Assembly: GCF_958295425.1 (NCBI RefSeq)
Contig: NC_081137.1
Coordinates: 6,156,238 to 6,220,237 of the forward strand
Source of the DNA: Solea solea
Taxonomy: Eukaryota > Chordata > Actinopteri > Pleuronectiformes > Soleidae
Length of the DNA stretch: 64,000 nucleotides
Direction: 5' to 3'
Position numbers and translations under genes: made by a program. Shown in pieces: positions 12,374 to 25,900 of this stretch; positions within the stretch are counted from its first letter, which is position 1, and the number at the start of each line of letters is the position of its first letter. Below the pieces are notes generated by a model that did no database searches, was not told the origin of the DNA, and saw nothing but the letters and a program-made list of their open reading frames with translations.

Positions 12374-12430
12374 GTTTGTTTATGTACGGTGAGCCGGACG
12401 CCCAAAAACATGGCGCCCACTAAATGCGAA
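12374..12430 (-). promoter_or_regulatory. bnip1: bnip1 start region / probable promoter
   Basis: Just upstream of the bnip1 ATG (12371-12373) lies a short GC-richer stretch in AT-rich DNA. AACATGGCGCCC on the plus strand (about 12408-12418) resembles YY1-type ATGGCG sites common at housekeeping starts. On the minus strand an upstream ATG (12409-12411) is out of frame with the main start and would overlap it if transcription begins above it. No TATA box is evident. The transcription start cannot be placed from sequence alone. Confidence 0.4.
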
Positions 12431-15400
12431 GCAAAAAAAACAAACAGAGAGTGAAACTCAGGAAAATGTTGATTAAAAAAATGTTACTATATGACTGTTT
12501 AATAGAACAATGTATTAGAGAGTTTTTACTCATGCTGCCATGGTAATTCGTAGTCTAATAGTAATATTACAACAATGACTTAACTGTAATTGCATAAAAT
12601 ATATATATTTTATGATGATATAATATATATTTTATGTTGGCTGGTCATGGGTGACAACTGTTGGCCACTTTGTAAGTGATTGATCTCAATCAATTTGCTG
12701 TTTTTCATGTGTGCACCATTAATTTATCATTTACCATTTATATTCACTTAAAAAGGTACAAACGTTACTAATTAAGCGTCTGCATACATAATGTAATGTA
12801 ATTATTGAGCTTTACTACATGACATCTTACAACTCACTCTAAAAAACAACCTTTTATTTCTTACAGTAGTCATACTGGCTTATTATTTGACAATAATTGA
12901 AGGCTAATTGTTTATTCAGAGTATGTACTGACCTGAATTGGTTCACTGCAGAAATTCTGACAATAATAACATTACTAATGATAATAAATTAGTATGTACT
13001 GTATGTACACATCAAAAACATATAAACAATAGATAAACACACAAGACTCAGGGTGGGGGTGCTAATGGATTTTATTATTTTGATATTAAAATCAATAAAC
13101 ATAATCGGACTATTGTGGTTACAAGCAAAGTTGTGGTACCAACTCCTGGCTGATACAACAGAGAAATAATAATTTTTTTTATTTAAAAAAAAAAAAAAGA
13201 AAGAAAAAAAGAGAAAGAGAGGCACAATAACACAACAGAGATTCTGGGCAGGTGTCTACAGGATGTGGAGCAGCCAGAGACAAAACTGTCAGAAGCTCTG
13301 AAACAGAATGAGCTGTTACAGTACAAACCAAAAAAAAAAATGTCTCGTTTTTTTACATTTTCATGCCTGTGCATAAAGCCACCCATTGTGCCTCCAAGAA
13401 AAGAAAAGAAAAACACAATGCAAAACAAAAAAGTGAGTTAAAACAAAAGTATAAACCCAGCACGACATTTATTACACAACATAAATATAACAACTGTCAA
13501 GATATTGTAATAGAACAGGCATATATGTGAACTACAAATATAGACGTCATTGCTAAAGAGAGGGTCAAGTTAGTTTCAGCAGGATACACTTTCTGCAGGT
13601 TTCGCTTTTTTATGAAATTATAATCACCAAGAGATCTATTATAGAGCACTTAGCAATGAAGTACAGCCTTCCTACTGAGACTGGTGAGAGGAACACACAC
13701 AGGACTAACTACAGAAAGATCCCATGCTGTTGATCTAGTCATATAAGTTACCATACAAGACCAGAAGCATCATAACAATGGCATGTAGCTGTGGAGCTCA
13801 GAGTGACCGATACATCCCACATCCTCTACATGTTTGGACTTGTATGGTTGGGTTTCCTATAAAATCGTCTCACTGTCTGTCATTGTTATCAAAAGTGAAA
13901 AAGGAAAAGAAATGGAACGCACGTTTCACGTTACATATTTCTGATAACGGTCTCCCACGTCATGCATTTTGGCAAGTCTGGAAGGAGATATAAATCATTG
14001 CAGTGTTGGATGATGAGTTGCACGTGAGTAAATATAGAAAGAGGGGGTTTTTATTGTTATTATCGAGGATGTTGTTTGTTTTTTTTTGTCTTTCGCCTGA
14101 ATAGATTAGTCTGCAGATGAGGATTCAAAAGTCTCCCCATCATTCGTTGCAGAGGAGGGTGAAGAGTCTCTGCCCACCAGCCTTTAGTGACTCCTGTCTT
14201 ATCTTAGGAGCTCCCTGACGAGACGACTGCGGACCAAAGCCCTTCTGAAGGAAAAACAAACACTCAGAAGGAGCGAAACCTCTCTGGTGCAGCGGTGAAG
14301 TTTTCCCAGAAAACATGATCGAACGCTCATTATCAATTTGTCTGTTTTTTTGTCAAATTTCCCCAAACTTAAGTTAGAGAGCGCAGGCAATCCTGACCTG
14401 AGCTCTAAGGCTGCGGAGAGTCATGACTTTAAAAATGTATGTCGAGGTTAGATTCTGTTTGCTGAGCCTGGTTTAGGGATTAACTCTCCCTTCTGATCAC
14501 ATCGAACCTCAAATAACACACTCCATGGGCTTCACAGACAACAATTACTCAAAGTCACAATGAAACTTCAAAGAAATGTGAACCTCTGGCTTCTTTTGGA
14601 CATAGAGAAAATAAAGTGGCATCACTTTTCCAAATAACTCTGATTAAGTTTTTGTCCTCAGATAATTCTGTTAATCTTACATTAGTTGGCTAATTTTAAA
14701 GTGCAAAATAACTGTGCATTGAAGTGTTCGGCACTTGACCTCTGTGTTTATGGACTTTCATGTCCGTAACAATTCAATAAATTAAGAGTTTCCAGTCTGG
14801 AACTGGCTATTGGCAACAGCAAGGAAAGCTATAAAAATCATCATGATAATACATGCATAGTTTGTTTTTTTTCTCACAATCAATTAAATGTTATTTTAGG
14901 GATTCTAAAATGATCCATGTTAACGTTTGAAGGAGCAAATAAATCACAGTAATAGTTATAAAAAAAACGATTTCAAAATTGATGCTTAACTTTTGACGAG
15001 TCAACAGCTGTTATGCTAACATGGCTAATTAGATATAGCTTATGTAATCTGCCGTCCATTTTTCCAGCTGATAAATTACTTAATTTTGCGTACAAAAATA
15101 TCAGAATACAGTGACATAATAATAAGTAATATGAAGTTGATTGAAAGAGGAAATGGCATTAGCTTTAAAATGACTAAAATGATCAACATTTTGTTTACTG
15201 GAGTAAAATCTGCAGCTGTAAACTGAATTAATTGACAAATTTCTACATTAAATGTATTTCTGTCAATTCACAATTTCTTAACCTGATCTATAGATTTTTT
15301 TTCCCTGTCACTGGAAACAGTTAGTTAAAAATCTGTGTACATCTAATAACATGTTATAAAACTTTAAGACAACACATTTAGCAGTTATGTGATTATAATG

Positions 15401-17116
15401 ACACGTGTGTTTCACTGTGACTCTGATCTGTGTCTGTGAATCTCACGTTGTGAAGTCGCTGACTCAGGACAAAGCCCGCTTCAGCGGAAAAGCTATAAAG
15501 TCTCGTTAAAACAAAGAGAGTCTGAATTTACAGGACAAACAAATAAATATCAAAACAAATGGAATGAACACGAGGATCAGGGTAAAAAAAAAGGGGGGCG
15601 ATAAAATATAATTTAGGAAAACAAAGCAACATTTGAGACTCAGAGCATAAATATCAAACTATAAACTCAATATTTAAAAAAAAAAAGTTTTAAACATAAA
15701 AGAAGGACAGCGGCCGTATAAAGATACAACATTCATGATCTTTCTGGATCCTGACAACAATAAGACTACATTAATCGGCAAAGCAGCAGCAGAATTATAC
15801 CTCGCTATGTCAGCGTACAGCAGTGCAGCAGTCAGACACACGAGACTGACCAGAGTCATCAACAGAAGGAATAATATATGGCTAATACAGCTTTTTAAAC
15901 GCAGCCATGTTAGCACCCAGCCACTGACAGATTAGCACCACAGTTTACCTCCTGCTCAGTTTGTCGCTTCATTCGCGACCTGCGACTCAGTGCCAACACT
16001 GACTTCGAGGAGGTTCTGGCACTTCATAAATAGCAAAGTTAAGGAACTGAAAGTTCTGTCGTGTGTGTTTTCTCTTCTTCTTCTTTTTTTTTTTCTTTTT
16101 GAAATCTTACTCGAAAGAGGTCTTGAGAGGCTACAGCACAGTGCCGCACGTCGCGAAACCCAAGGAGAACAATAAGAACGCTTTGTATGTAAGTGAGTCG
16201 GTTTTTTTTTTTAAAAAAAGCAGGCCCGAGTCTCCCTCTGCCTCAGACACAGCGGAAGTTTGCTCTTGTCCACATCGAAACACCAGCGGTGATAGCAGCA
16301 GCAGCCAAAACAGAAAACACAAGAACGTGGCGTAGTGGGCAGAGAAAGAGTTTAAAACAGAACCAGGTTTCCCAAAACAATTTAGTTCACACATTGTCAT
16401 TTACGCTTCTTTTTTTTTCTTCTTAGTAAAACTCCACTCATTTGCTGTTAAAACCTGATTATTACAGAAATCTTATTGATTTGGAATTCAATTCTCTTTC
16501 TTTTTTTGTTTGTTCTATTTCAAGTTCAGGTTTTGGGAAACCCAGCCCCCTTGTTTCTGTCGGGAAACCCTCTCCAGACTGTCAGAATGTGCAGATTTGT
16601 GTTCTCATATATTTGATTAAGGCACCTGGTTCAGCAGGCATCATATTCGAAATATCCTTTTTTTTTTTTTCTCCATTGTACAACCAAGTGCAAGGTGAGA
16701 AACGCTGTTGGTCTTTTGACTGTCGAAGGAAAGAAAAAGTGCGGAAAGGGGTATAAAAAAAAAAAAAACTGGGTGTGTGTGGTGGTAATAATGATAATAA
16801 TAACAATAATAACACACTATAATAATGTCATGGACACCCAAAACCAAAATCTAAAGTCTCTTTGTGCTCAATTCAATAGCAGCAGGTTTGAAATCATTCG
16901 ACTGAGAGTACAGTGAGCCCAAAAAGTCATGCAACAACAACCTTGTGACGATGAATGTTGGCCAAAATATTCATCCATCTGCAAGAACGGCAAACATCAC
17001 CAGATTCTCTTAGTTCTGTGCAGGGACTTGGCATTAAAAACATTAAAATAAATAAAACCATTCCAAATGCATCTTTTGTCACAGAGTACACTTCTGTTTA
17101 TGCATCTAATTAGCTT

Positions 17117-17145
17117 TTGTTGTTGTTGTTGTTGTTGTTGTTGTT
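17117..17145. repeat. TGT trinucleotide repeat
   Basis: A pure TGT run in the putative crebrf 3' UTR (ACA on the gene strand). A second, slightly interrupted tract lies at 18872-18908. Confidence 0.9.
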
Positions 17146-19087
17146 TTAGGGCAACAAACGTCTTTGAATAGGATTTGAAATGTCTCGGAGAAAAATAAAA
17201 GTTGAAGCCAGACTCTGAGATTTGACAGTACAGCCAGTAATGAGGTCATTTATTACGATGGTTTTGTCCCCCAAAAACCCAGCTTACGAAGAATATTTGG
17301 TAAAAGTGATATTACAGATATAGAATTTGTAGAGAGAGCACAACGCAAAATTTACAGGTAAACATATGAGTAAACATTATCAGAACTTTTTTCCACTGTA
17401 AACAGCCGCTAACGTTTATTTTCTGCCATTAAACTAAAGCAAATGGGCTAAAAGGTGCTAAAGTGGACTCCAAAAACCATAATGTATAATGATTTTAATC
17501 TTTTGTCACTTTTATTTGAATGAACTAATTGAATGTATACAATCTAAAACACTGCATAAAACCAACAAAACCAAATTTTTCCTCTTGAGGTTGGAAGTTA
17601 ACATTTTAGGTGATAAAAGTAATGTCCTAAAGCAACAGACTACAGATATATACTGAATTATTTCGGCAGTTATGAGTATGGTCATCGAATGGAATAAAGA
17701 CCCTTCATTGTATCTGTGCAGTGACATCAAATCCAGGAGTCTGGCTTTTACAAAAGAAAGAATGGTACAATGAACAGTAATGATCATACAAGTCAATAAT
17801 ACAGAAAGCATCAGTCTGTGAATCTGCCTCTGATTGATCCAACATGTCATTAACTGACAGAATCAATGAAAGTGATTGAGAGAGTTTGTCTGGTCTGATG
17901 ACAATAATCAGCGTTTTTGTGACAGGTGCTAATTTCACTCGTGAATTTTTGATAGAAAAAAAACCAAACACAAAAAAAACCCCCAAAACAAATCAGCACC
18001 ACGTGAGAGACTACACCAGCTGCGTCTCAGCCGAGAGTCCAAAGAACTGTGGGAGGAAAATGTTTGTTTCAATACCGATTTGGAGAAGAACAGAGAATGT
18101 GTTTTAATTCTCGTGACAAATCCGTTGGCCGGTTTTTTTTTCTTTTCTTTTTTTAAACTTTGTGTAGAGATCATTGCACCATAGTGATTGACATTGACAA
18201 TTCATAACACGCACACACACACACGTACAATATTTTGTACAGAGTAAAGAATGGCGACAATAACTGGAATATAAATATATTTTCTTTTGATTTTCTATGT
18301 CGTCACATACAGTATGTCAGATAGAAGAACGATATTACCCTGATTTGCTGAAGAAGAGCTTTATGGATCCACTTAGCTTGTATTGGACAAGAGTAGCACA
18401 ATGTTACACACTCTATTAGCTTAATAGTTGACTGAATAGGATTTATCAGAAATCAAAAAAAAGAAAAAAGAATAAGGAATAGTTTTACTGGCGTGGATTT
18501 TCACTCATTTCCTTGACGGTTTAAAAATGCCACAGAGTCTCCTGGTTTGAATGTAAAGTTGCACAGCTTGCGCCTCTCATGCTAAATGTAAAAACCTGTG
18601 AGGACTCTCTCTTGAACCAGCCTCGTGATCGGCAGCAAAACACACGCGACGCATTTCTCCGCCGGCCGTCAGCCAGCGGACCCTTTGACCGCTGCTGACC
18701 CGCGACCAGACCGGGGCAAAACCGCGGCTGAAAAAAAGAGGCGTCAAATGCTGTCCCAAAGGAAATGACTCGGCACAATGAGCTCAAGCTTTTGAAGCCG
18801 TTTTTCAGGCACGTTCTGCCACGTCTGCTACTTCAATCAAGGTTGTTTTGAGCGAATCAGGCTGAATGGATTTGTTGTTGTCGTCGTTGTTGTTGTTGTT
18901 GTTGTTGTCCGTATATTGGTAGAACAATATCATAAACCTCAGGCGCACACCCTGGGACGCTGAATTGTCTGCCGTGTTATTGTTTTTGTTTGTGAAGTTA
19001 TTTAAGAAGGCAATAAGTGTCCGGATTGAGTCTTCATTTGTAATTGGCTTGCCATACAGTACAGTGATATAGTAACTTCCCCCAAGG

Positions 19088-19126
19088 CGGCCAGGAAGAT
19101 CTTTTCAAACGAGCTCTTCCTGGCCG
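19088..19126 (-). other. hairpin in the putative crebrf 3' UTR
   Basis: CGGCCAGGAAGA at 19088-19099 is the exact reverse complement of TCTTCCTGGCCG at 19115-19126, giving a 12-bp GC-rich stem around a 15-nt loop. After one mismatch the stem can continue two more pairs inward (19101-19102 with 19112-19113). In AT-rich non-coding DNA this is stronger than expected by chance. On the sense (minus) strand of crebrf it would form an RNA stem-loop. The stem is too short for a normal pre-miRNA. Confidence 0.6.
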
Positions 19127-22100
19127 TCCCAGGCTAAAACCCCCTCCTCATTAAGTCACAAGTAGAAATCAGTTTACAAATGATAACAATATAGCTCTCT
19201 GGAGAAATGTGTCTACACTGTACATCACCCTGAAGAGGAAGCCAAAGCAGAATCAGTTTTTCCATAGGAAACCTCTACTGAAGGCAAATGGATCATGACG
19301 CCAAGGGGCTCAGCATCAGGATCAATGTAGGGGCCCTGGAATCAAAACCCTAATTTTTTTTTAAGACCACAAACACACACTGTCCACACCGTCTCTGACC
19401 AGGATATAGATCTATCGTCTCTCAATGCCTGTAGCAATGATTCGCTCTCACGTATCACCTGGCATCACTACGACACTCCAGAAACACGTAGATCCAACCC
19501 TCGTCAGGACATACGACTCTACACCTTCTTCTCGCTAGTTTATAGACCTAGCCGCTTCAGGTAATAGACCAATCCGAGCAAGTAGTCATCAAGTACACTT
19601 GCAGCATTCACACCAGGCCTTTTAGCAGCAAATGGAAGAAAAAAAATGCTTCTTTTTTTTCTTTTTTTTTTCTCTTTTTGGACAAAGTGCTTTTGTTTTC
19701 AAACATAGAAGATATAGTATTCTATACATATATCTAACATTTATAAGATACATATTAACTTATAGTGTATTTACAAAAACGAATCACTACTAGGAAAATA
19801 GCTATGGACGGCAGGGGAGAGCAAGTCATTAGGCTACAACTAGACTAAAGAAGTCAAATAAGAATCATGGATACTCGTTGTTCTCCTTTCAGAAAAAAGC
19901 ACCATTTCTCCCTTTTTAGACAAAATGGAAAACAGTAAAAATATATACTTTATATACTGTATGTAGCACTCGCCGTTATTCAATCACATGGTACACAAAG
20001 ACCACAGCTCTGCATCACCATCATCATTATGCGAAGGAGCACTTCACACTAACCTGAATTCAGCATCAATAAAGTATTTTTTATTACATTTGCCCACTAA
20101 ATGCGTGAATTCAGGCCGAATTCTGAAATTCCTGGGAATGGCAGAGTTCCCTCGGAGCAGGCAGCAGAGAGGGACGCATACACAGGCAACATGCATCGTT
20201 AAAGGTCGGACACGCTGCCAGTTGGTGGCCCGAACTTTGTAACGCTGTGTGTTTTTAGTGAGCAACAATTGCTGTGGACCAGGCAGATTAAGATGAGCAG
20301 GGGAACCTCTGAGGAAGTGATGCCAATCCCAGGAAATGCAGAATTCAACCCGCTTCACGGTTAAAGAAGGAATATGTGTGAAAACCGGGAGGACCAAAAA
20401 AAGGCAACGCATAGTGCTGAATCTAGATCAGCCTACGACGGAATCGAGTGGCTTTGGCTTTCTTACAGCGTCTATGACAACACCGCGGCTGGTTCCTCAT
20501 CAGCCCTCTCATCTCCACGTCCCTATCTGTGCTAAAGACGGCCTGTTCTCATTCTCTTATAGACTCGACTTTAGACATTCGACTGTGTTGCATTTTGTCT
20601 GGAATAAATTCTCTGTAACCCAAAACTCCTTCCCTCCATTTGGAGAATCCGACCAGCAAATACTTCCAAACCATCAGGAAAAGCGAGCAGGCAGCTATAA
20701 TACAAAAATATAACAAGAACCTTTTTTTTTTTTTTTTTTGGTTTTCCTATTTTTCCTCTAATTTTCTGAATGCAAGGAGAAGCTATAGAAATGTTTCATG
20801 CTTAAAATGAATCTTGAAAAGTGGCATTTCACCTTTGATAGAGATATATCATTGATGTTTTTCGTATATACAGTACTTAAAAAGACAATTCAGTTAATAT
20901 TTTGTGGATGAACTAGACCTCGTCTACGTACAGCCTTCTACACAGGAACAAAACATTTTGGTTACTGTTGATGACACTTTGACAAACAAGCAAAAAAAAA
21001 AAAAAAAGAAGTAACATAGCTTATCTACTAGTGCTCTTGTTTTTTGTCCTAAATAAGAGCGTTAACACAATTAGCATGTGGATAGAGGAATCAGTTCGGG
21101 AATGAAGTGCTTCATAGGCAACTAATTAACTGGAGAACCCCACAGATGGGGTAAAATTTTAGATAAAAATAAAAAGTAATAATAATGAATGTTCCTTTTC
21201 TGTACAGAATTGGACCCAAACTAATTTCACAGTTCTATGAAGTTCCCTGACCCTCCCACATTTCTTACATTCAATACGGCGTCAGGTAAGCTGTGCAAAA
21301 CCTTACTTTAACTGGCTGGTCGCCGTTTTTTTCGTTGCATGTGTCTTTGGTACAAAAAACAATCAAAATATAGTGTGCAAATATTATTTTTTTGTAACTC
21401 TTGAACGAAAATATCCGGTAAACCCCTAACCCTTACCCTCAAAGACAAAAGTACCAAAAACCACAAGTAATCTATTGCAGAGCCCTCCTATATACACAGA
21501 CTCTGTGGCATCACGCAACGAGAGCTTCCACTTGTTTTTATGTACATTCAGAATATCTTTAAACAACTGAAATACACACTAAACCCCGACAGGTGTCTCC
21601 CTCCTCACATTCACTAACAATCACCCTCAGTGTAAAGTAGTCCTCGCCTCAAAATGGAACCTCAAGGAGTTCTGTCCAATCACCTCTCCTTGTTCAGTCC
21701 CTCTCACATCCTCACTCACACTCACAGAAACACACACATACATAAAAAAGGCACAATGAATAGAACTTTGATCAAACACTAGTATGAACACACCAAACTG
21801 TTAGCCTGGTCACCTCTACTGTACAAAAAAAAGGGGAGCCGGTGCTGCTTTTCACTGGGAGACACCTCTATGTACATGTGTGTGTGAGACTGTTGGAGGA
21901 GATGGATCACTGTCCGTGTCTTCTTCATCACCACCATGATCTTCCTCACAGTCCACTCCCAGTCCCAGTCCAGTCATAACCAGCACAAGGCCAAAATAAG
22001 CACCAAACTACATGTGCTTCCTCTCCACATGGTCAACAACTGAGTCACCAACCCAGCAGGATGCCACATACTGTAGTTTCTCCTTTTTAACTTTCAGCTT

Positions 22101-22914
22101 CAGCAAGTGCTTTTTTGTTGTCGTTGTTTTGTTTGTGGCATTAATTTGTGAGGAGATAACGCCCACATTTCAACAAGCTGATTGGCAAACAGGGGATGGC
22201 AGGAACATATTTAGGCCTTCAATACAAAATATTTCCTGCCACCCCATAAGGCCTCAGAACATGCAGAATTTTTTTTTCCCTCTGCAGCTGTCTTTGCAAC
22301 CAAAGCTTTTTTCTTTTTTTTTTTCTCAGTGAAGTGCTTTTATCGGTGGGTCAATTTTGAACATCCCACGTTTCGCTTTCGTTGCCATGTGAAGTGAAGC
22401 TCTTCGAGGAAATGATACCCGGAACCCTTTTCAACCTTTGATGGTGTAACAGCTCTTCCTCCATCATCAGTATTCCAGTGGTTGCACTCGTGTGACTGTC
22501 TCTGTCTCAGCCCTGGAAGTGAACCTCCGACTCAACCAACCCAACGCAATGCTATGTTAAACACATCTAAGAATCACCAGTGGATTTAGGACGTGCTATT
22601 AGCTATACACCCGACCATTGTTTGCTTTGAGAGGCGCGTTTCCCAACAGATGCTAATGATGGGTTGGGGAAACGGTGACGGGCCGACTCTGCGTGCAGAA
22701 TGCAGAGGCAGGAAGCTACGTTGTATGGGCCATACAGGTGCATGGCTGTTAACAAGCACACATACATACACACAACATGTGGTATGTGTGTTTGTGTGAC
22801 TAAGAATGTGTACATGTGTGCGGGGTTGGAGGGGCATGCAGAGGGGAGCATAGTTACAATGGGACAGCACGGTGGTAATATTGAGTCCACTCCTCTCGGT
22901 GGACAGCGGCTTGT

Positions 22915-25900
22915 CTAGATTTTGGAAGTGGGCACTCGCAGTCCCACAAGTCCTCCAGTGGGGTCGCCGCTTCCTGTGTTCTCCAAGATCTTGTTGACAA
23001 AGTCTGACGTCTCCCCAGCAACAGGTGATGCCACTTCACACAGAGACACATAAGCATACAGTCAGACAGTCCATTTTTTTTATGGAAGAGAGAACATTTC
23101 TGAGAATTCTGACTTTAATCTCAGAAGTCAGTGGGTTTCAAAATTGTTTTTACATTTGGCCCTAATCTGTACATGTTTAGCTCGTGTGAAGTGTCTGAAT
23201 TTCAAGTGCAAAGATGATGAACTTCACGTCTGGAATAAGTCTGTTTTTGTTGTGTACTGTAATCTGCAAACTAATTTTGAGAAAATGAAGCTCTGAACTC
23301 AATCTGAATTGATTTTTTTCAGTATGTAACTTCTGTTGCCCATACTATTGTTGTTACCCCAAAGACTTACCCATTGTCTCAGGTGAGCCTGTAGAGCTTT
23401 ATGAAAGGACGACTCTAGGTCCACATTCAAACTGTTCTCTTTCAACATTTGTTTCCTTATCACAACCTCACTCGTGTTTCAGAGAACCTGGGCTAAATCC
23501 TTCCTAAAGTTCTCTTTTAATTAATTGTGATGTAAAATGCATCACTCTGTGTCTCCACAGACACAAAAACAAAACACTGTTATACTGACACAGGGAGTCG
23601 TGTGAAGCATAGATACTTCAAGCCTTAAATCTAACATAATTTTAGGTTAAAATGTAGGCAACTGAACTGAACTTGCTTTACTAACCATTTGTTATCTTTA
23701 CAAAGTGGGTCATCATATAAAATACTTTGGAAACACTGTTTTTTTTTTAATCATGATGGCCTTCAAGAAAGAAACTTCAGGTCCCTTTGCCACCGTTTTG
23801 GATAACATAAAAAATAATCTGCACAGACATAATCATATGAACTTTACTCAGTAGGGCTACTTTTTTTAATCCTCACCAAGTGTCTCCTGGATGAGCCGCT
23901 CCAGAGTGTCAGTCATGTTGGTCGGCCGGGGAGTAGAGTCCTCGACTCGTGCCACAATCTCCTCCTTGATAGTATTGATCACAAAGAGCAGCCGATCTAC
24001 AAGGACATACAGGAAGATGTTAGAGCTCAGATTACCATGGACACAAAACATCTAATACTGACATACTGTCATTAAGACTTCAATAAAATTGTAATAGTGT
24101 TGACAGTATTTGTTTGACATAAGAGTGCTGTAATTATGGTAAAATTACCTGATGATGATTGACATAACTAAGATGTTTTTAGAGGTTGATGAACTTGGTA
24201 TAAATACAGAAACAGGTGTAGTAACATACCGTATTCTGTACTGAGTCCCCAGAGTTTCACCTTGTTGGCTTCGTACTGGGCTTTCTTTTTCAAACGACAA
24301 GCTCTGCAGAAACACATCAGATTGTTGGCATCGCGAAATGTGACACACCGCTCTCGTATCAGCATCTCGACTTCAACCGCTGCATTTGTGCACATTTTAC
24401 CTGGATGCCAGCTTGTTCTTCTCCTTGCGGGAGCGCGGCCGTGCAGTCAGCGGCAGCTCGCTCACCGGCGTCAAGTCGCTGATCACCTTGTTCAGTTTGC
24501 GGAGCTCGGTGCCGATCTGCAGCAACTTTCGCGGATTGGGAGTCAGGTCTTCCACATCTGTGCGACGCGACTTTTTCAACATGTACTTTCCTTCATGGTG
24601 AAAAGAAGAAGGAGGAAAGAAGGAAAAAGTTTGTGTAGTCATCTGCAGCTCAACGTGGAGTACTGACACAGCACACGGGATGAAACCTGTTGTGTTGTGG
24701 CTGCTACTGTAGAAAATCCAAACCATAACTTCACAAGAATGTATTTTAAACCCTCTAGAAAAAGACATATACATATAGTAGAAGTGTCTGTATGTGTATA
24801 TGTATGTATACCATGGAGAGGCCCATTCTTCTGGTACAGGTTGCTAGGCAGCGTGTGTCTGTCCCACTCAGAAGGCTTTAGCATACGTTCCTGTTTGGAG
24901 GGGGTGAGCTGTTCGCTGTACTCCCAAAAGTAGCGACGCTTGCCTCTTTTCCGGGTAGAGACTCCTGCTGTCAGGCCTTTAATGTCTTCCATCAGCTCCA
25001 TGTCACAGCCTGAGAGAGGTGAGAGAAAAAGAGACGAGAACTTAAGAATATGTAGGTAAATTAAGGAAAACAGAGAGTAATAATTCAGTGACAATTTGAC
25101 AGTGATATGTTACACATTAACCAGACTTTAATTGAGGATACCTGGTTCAGAAAAGGCATCACTCATGTCGTCGTCCTTGTCTGCTTCATAGTCATCATCC
25201 TCCTCCTCTTCCTCCTCCTCCTCCTCCTCTTCATTCTCAGAAAGCTCATGCTCACTGCCAAATCCTTCATCGTGGTCTTCGTCGTCTAGTTCCAGTCCAT
25301 CAGCTTCCTCCTCCTCATCTGCCTCTTCCTCATCCTCCTCTTCCTCATCCTCGTCCAGCAGGGCATGGGTTCTGCCGGCCTGTTGGGTGCGGGTCAGGAA
25401 CAGCGAGTAGTTGTGTTCCTCCTCCTTGCTTTTCTCCACAGCGCCCTCGACAACCAGAACACCAGGACTGCTGCTGCTAGCCACTGCCACAGTTTCACCA
25501 CTACTCACCAGCCCAGAGGTGCTGCCCTCCAGGGCCTGGTTTGTCTCCACTAGTTGAGGCACAGAGGAGGACCAGCCAACAGGCATCTCTTTCTTTCCTG
25601 TCCCCTCTGCCCTCCTCTCAAAGCTTGTCAGGGTGCCAGAGCCACCGGCTGCAGCACCAGGAAATCCCACTAATGTAGCACAAGCTGAAGTGGAAGCCTT
25701 TTCGTCTTGGGGCTGGGAGAGAGGTAGAGGTGGAACTGACTTTGGATCTGGCTGGATGGGAAGGGTTGGCTGAGCCTTTTGCACGGCACTCACACGAACT
25801 TTAGCTTTCCGAACGAAGTCAGAACCATGGGATGATGGAGCAAGCATCTTGGTTCCTCGCACTGGGGTCTTGCTTTGAGCCTGGCTGTGGTTCTGGGTGA

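Larger units (their letters stand above)
13071..22914 (-). other. crebrf: putative very long 3' UTR of crebrf, possibly including some intergenic DNA
   Basis: From the crebrf stop codon (22915-22917) down to about 13071 there is no credible coding sequence and, unlike the rest of the window, almost no recognisable transposon. The stretch is AT-rich with homopolymers (T run 20725-20743, A run near 20992-21006) and two TGT-repeat tracts (17117-17145, 18872-18908). Candidate minus-strand poly(A) signals (TTTATT on plus) include 13071-13076; others occur near 13180, 17511 and 20085, so the true end may be much closer to the stop. Mammalian CREBRF also has a 3' UTR of several kb, which makes this reading plausible. 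A strong hairpin at 19088-19126 lies within it. Confidence 0.45.

Noticed and set aside
19088..19126. Hairpin considered as a microRNA precursor
   Set aside because: The stem is about 12-15 bp, far below the length of a typical pre-miRNA, and there is no longer flanking pairing.
20336..20713. 125-codon open frame on the plus strand
   Set aside because: No recognisable domain; it lies in the putative crebrf 3' region and is antisense to it.
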